From SXRF01 sp038043465 (GTDB lineage: Bacteria > Pseudomonadota > Alphaproteobacteria > Rickettsiales > SXRF01), in assembly GCA_038043465.1 (NCBI GenBank), contig JBBTBX010000006.1, positions 186,001-250,000 on the forward strand: a DNA stretch of 64,000 nucleotides, read 5' to 3'. The translations under genes were made by a program, and so were the position numbers. Shown one piece after another: positions 62,001 through 64,000 of this stretch (the stretch's first letter is position 1; every line of letters begins with the position of its first letter). The notes below the pieces were generated by a model. That model worked only from the letters and a program-made list of their open reading frames with translations. It ran no database searches and had not been told where the DNA came from.

Positions 62001-62145
62001 TGAATTTGTTACTTCTCCGGATATTGCTCCTAACTCACGTAATTTTGATGAGGTAATCGAGTCTGTTAATAAAACCAAATCATTCATCAAAGATTATAAT
62101 GCCCGCATCAAAATAACGCAAAACCCAACTATTGCCGCCAAATAA
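59098..62145 (+). CDS. Large secreted TPR-repeat protein with AMIN-like N-terminal domain
   Basis: A 1015-residue protein from the ATG at 59098 (aagg upstream), which starts a clear signal peptide (FLGWLLLVCVIVLPAKPALSA, about 10-30). A frame opening at 58921 inside repeat A3 is continuous but its first 59 residues are repeat-coded. After the signal, residues about 36-115 (RGEVIRDVARVTFEWPKPVE, IILATDKPYKIRKF) resemble an AMIN domain, then a Lys/Pro-rich linker, a beta-rich segment (about 240-420) and a long run of TPR-like helical repeats (about 470-980: QMRAQTEKERRSQIGAKLATVYILNRQPQKALTTLQ type). Probably periplasmic or envelope-bound; partners unknown. Confidence 0.7.
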   Translation: MRLNFHIHNFLGWLLLVCVIVLPAKPALSAGKASLPVTRGEVIRDVARVTFEWPKPVEFKVNSKNKNVSITFERKANPDVSAILSKLHPYVTSIERKADGKTIILATDKPYKIRKFMSGSVSGVELVGVAPRKPPVQQASKAKNIMPLVPAEDKKDAAKIILPSNKEKNKDEEKLTADTARFLAKLTPSAGEEKQEQPTVPQKTKEADDSAAQPSTGNAVAQSQTNKVAISSAEDSATLRLPLAERTAFSIFIRNRYLWIILEKPAKLNLSEFDDMEKTVIGKPSIINNSKATILYIPIDDNIYANITKEDSSNNIAILLTQKKQPVSFPLPVEVSTSPPAPPHVLVPTLEMADPIIVRDPVIGDELIITPLFKIGEGVTRYREFVEFNLLETVQGITIVKKADDVSVLQLRNGLRITTSKGANISPNLPKVDIKEEIKGIQASPTLFPHEIWKAEITSSRQKQLQKLFGQIVETENIQDANSARLRMAQIYLSDGMIPETTALLDGINRSNPSFYRSAKLNAMRGVANFLMGRFVESAKDFSATELNNNKEIDYWRAVLSDLLGNSSQTYDYLSMNDDYISKYPPVFRQKLAIVAADRAIANKDYNIALKIFDSLHQDNLLDSINVYINFLMAKIAMNTGQEEEATETLDKLAEDVKHPFVKARAEFTRIVRDMEAGMDKDEAAHRLERLRLSWHGDNLELTILTLLGDLYNEKKDYVNAMRVWNNGVQSFKNTTVAIDMARKMSETFIIMFNDGVADKLPPLEALALYYEYRNYMPTGTAGNEMIDSLVERLISVDLLEQVAGLLDHQMRAQTEKERRSQIGAKLATVYILNRQPQKALTTLQDSVFGENPIMLRLLRNRLAAEAMVNLEKYDLAMQTLGQDDSLETERIRIMIYWKTKEWDKLTRSVENILKDRRDITEPINLDESEHLIKLALAYVFTDNKEQLQYLRDYFGPLMVGNPNRKVFEFVTSPDIAPNSRNFDEVIESVNKTKSFIKDYNARIKITQNPTIAAK

Positions 62146-62150
62146 ACCAA

Positions 62151-62269
62151 TATACTCTTCTTATATACTCAAAGCAGTTCAAGAATTGGCTAGACAATCG
62201 AGGCGAAGTGTAGAAAAACTACACGAGTTGAAGGTTAACGAAGCCAATTCTTGAAATGAGAAGAGTATA
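62151..62269. repeat. Nested cruciform element C upstream of the fadB-like gene
   Basis: Three nested perfect stems: tatactcttct/agaagagtata (62151-62161 with 62259-62269), tcaagaattggct/agccaattcttga (62179-62191 with 62242-62254) and gtgtag/ctacac (62208-62213 with 62219-62224, loop aaaaa). Only one copy is in the window. It ends 21 bases before the next gene. Confidence 0.8.
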
Positions 62270-62290
62270 ACCAGAAAGGATGATTTTGCT

Positions 62291-64000
62291 ATGACCACTA
62301 TCAAAAAAGTTGCCGTTATCGGCTCAGGAGTAATGGGCAGTGGAATAGCAGCACACATCGCAGGCAGCGGAACTCCGGTAATTTTACTGGACATAGTACC
62401 AGCTGGAGCAGAAAGCCGTAATATACTTACTGAAAAAGCAATAGAGAAACAACTCGCCAATAAACCATCAGGATTTCTGCACCCTAAAGTGACCAAGCTT
62501 GTTACCTGTGGCAATCTTGAAGACAATCTGGATATGCTTGCCGATTGCGACTGGATTATTGAAGCAGTTCTAGAACGGCTTGATGTTAAACAGGATGTCT
62601 ACCGTAAGATAGATACGGTACGGAAAGCAGGAAGCGTTATTTCCTCCAACACTTCCACCCTTCCATTAAAAACACTGACTGATGGTCTGCCTGAAAATTT
62701 CAAGAAAGATTTCATGATTACCCATTTCTTTAATCCACCGCGCTTTATGCGTCTGCTGGAAGTTTTGGGTGGTGGTGATACGCGTAAGGAAGCAGTCCTC
62801 GCTATAGAGCAATTTGCTGATGTGAAGCTGGGAAAAACTGTTGTTCATTGCAAGGACACTCCTGGATTCATCGCCAACCGCATCGGAGTATACTGGATGA
62901 TGCTGGGACTTATAGAAGCTATGCGCCTTGGTATCTCGCCTGAGCAGGCTGACGCTGTTATGGGTAAACCGGTGGGAATGCCAAGCACTGGTATTTTTGG
63001 TTTGTTTGATTTGATCGGTATCGATCTGATGCCATTAATCGCCAAGGCTATGCTTGCCACCCTTCCGGAAAACGATGCTTTTAGAAAATTATATCAAGAA
63101 CCGGATCTAGTGAAAAAAATGATTGCCGACGGTTATACCGGACGCAAAGGCAAAGGCGGATTCTACCGCATGAATAAGGAAGGTGAGAAAAAAATCAAAG
63201 AGGTTATTGACTTTAAAACTGGTGAATACAAGCCGGTCAAAGGCAAAGTGGAACTGGCAAGTGTTGAAGCTGCTAAAAATGGAATTGGCGCACTTCTCAC
63301 TCATTCTGATATTGGTGGACAATACGCAGCTTCAGTGCTTGGTGGAACGCTGCTTTACGCCGCTTCGCTCATTCCAGAAATTTCTGATGATATTGCAGCA
63401 GTAGATGCAGCGATGAAGCTGGGATATAGCTGGAAATATGGTCCGTTTGAGATGATTGATAAGATCGGTGTCGATAATTTTGCGAGGATGCTGCAAGCAA
63501 AGGGGAAAGAAGTTCCTACATTAATTGCCAACGCTACAGGAAAAACACTATATTCAACCACCTCTGGTCAGAAAACCGCAATTAATATTAAAGGAGAGTA
63601 TATTTCAATTGTTCCGCCGGCAGGAACATTAATGCTTGTAGATATAAAATTAAGCAAAAAGCCGGTAATAAAAAATGCTTCCGCAAGCCTCTGGGATATT
63701 GGCGATGGCATTGCCTGCCTTGAACTTACCTCAAAAATGAATTCTGTCGATCCTGATATTTTATCACTGATTGAACAAACCGTCGCACTGGTTAAAAAAG
63801 ATTTCCGTGGGTTGGTTATAGGTAATGATGCCGATAATTTCTCGGTAGGGGCTAATCTCGGCTTCATGCTAATGGCAGCAAATATTGCCGCATGGAAACA
63901 GATTGAAGATGTCATCCGCGCCGGACAACATGCAATGATGGCACTTAAGCACGCTCCGTTTCCTGTTGTTTCCTCTCTAGCTGGTATGGCACTTGGTGGT
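62291..64000 (+). CDS. 3-hydroxyacyl-CoA dehydrogenase/enoyl-CoA hydratase fusion, partial
   Basis: Open from the ATG at 62291 to the window end (570 codons, no stop). N-terminal NAD-binding Rossmann motif VAVIGSGVMGSGIAAHIAGSG (seen in sequence, residues about 7-27), DWIIEAVLERLDVKQ, SNTSTLPL, the dehydrogenase substrate motif THFFNPPRFMRLLEV, and CKDTPGFIANR (family signature). The C-terminal part (about 485 on) begins a crotonase domain (FSVGANLGFML, PFPVVSSLAGMALGG). This dehydrogenase-first, hydratase-last order is the alphaproteobacterial type used in beta-oxidation of acyl-CoA, opposite to E. coli FadB. Element C precedes it. Confidence 0.93.
   Translation, partial: MTTIKKVAVIGSGVMGSGIAAHIAGSGTPVILLDIVPAGAESRNILTEKAIEKQLANKPSGFLHPKVTKLVTCGNLEDNLDMLADCDWIIEAVLERLDVKQDVYRKIDTVRKAGSVISSNTSTLPLKTLTDGLPENFKKDFMITHFFNPPRFMRLLEVLGGGDTRKEAVLAIEQFADVKLGKTVVHCKDTPGFIANRIGVYWMMLGLIEAMRLGISPEQADAVMGKPVGMPSTGIFGLFDLIGIDLMPLIAKAMLATLPENDAFRKLYQEPDLVKKMIADGYTGRKGKGGFYRMNKEGEKKIKEVIDFKTGEYKPVKGKVELASVEAAKNGIGALLTHSDIGGQYAASVLGGTLLYAASLIPEISDDIAAVDAAMKLGYSWKYGPFEMIDKIGVDNFARMLQAKGKEVPTLIANATGKTLYSTTSGQKTAINIKGEYISIVPPAGTLMLVDIKLSKKPVIKNASASLWDIGDGIACLELTSKMNSVDPDILSLIEQTVALVKKDFRGLVIGNDADNFSVGANLGFMLMAANIAAWKQIEDVIRAGQHAMMALKHAPFPVVSSLAGMALGG

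Overview
The window is a gene-dense, AT-rich stretch of a free-standing bacterial chromosome, most likely from an alphaproteobacterium. The evidence is a YgfZ/Cox11/CoxC/SCO set for an aa3-type oxidase, a split MetH, a B12-dependent NrdJ, an NDUFAF5-like methyltransferase near comF, a PmtA-like methylase, an intracellular PHB depolymerase, and a tuf - tRNA-Trp - secE - nusG - rplKAJL - rpoBC block. I cannot place it to genus. The abundance of palindromic intergenic repeats recalls Rickettsiales and related low-GC alphaproteobacteria, but the metabolism is broader than that of an obligate intracellular Rickettsia.

Layout. 1-1.2 kb: a partial YqgE/AlgH gene and ygfZ. 1.3-7.7 kb (minus strand): a transport locus, in transcription order FtsX-like permease, ATPase, membrane fusion protein, lipoprotein secretin, ABC-2 permease and a membrane-anchored helical protein. 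8.2-14.3 kb: a methyltransferase, a very divergent PEP-carboxylase-like protein, ComF, an RcnB-like protein and an orphan gene. 14.3-18 kb (minus): the B12/activation half of methionine synthase overlapping hicB, a broken hicA, gmk and a SCO protein. 18-23.9 kb: small metabolic and regulatory genes (PmtA-like, creatininase-like, nth, TAXI binding protein, GGDEF, rlmB). 24-38.2 kb: the transcription/translation core operon with tRNA-Trp and tRNA-Gly and an unusual TerC insertion. 38.4-47.5 kb: an EF-hand protein, a flavin oxidoreductase, an O-antigen-ligase-like protein and nrdJ with tandem NrdR boxes. 47.9-57 kb: a small gene pair, PHB depolymerase, cyaY, an MsbA-like exporter, the DUF983/coxC/ctaG/BASS cluster, a lipoprotein and an APC permease. 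57.3-64 kb: a threefold-repeat membrane protein, a large secreted TPR protein and a fadB/fadJ-like multifunctional gene cut by the window end.

The least-explained material is non-coding. Three kinds of element recur: (A) about 150-165 bp palindromic, MITE-like elements with terminal inverted repeats; (B) structured elements with a conserved core stem and flanking hairpins whose arms differ in sequence from copy to copy while staying complementary, including one copy nested inside another; and (H) short arrays of period-7 repeats, each locus with its own heptamer sequence, five of six starting within about 10 bases of the stop codon of a minus-strand gene (rpoB, rpoC, tuf and two others), three of them folding back as hairpins. 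A further single-copy nested hairpin (C) precedes the fadB-like gene.

All functional calls are from reading motifs and context; no database search was run.
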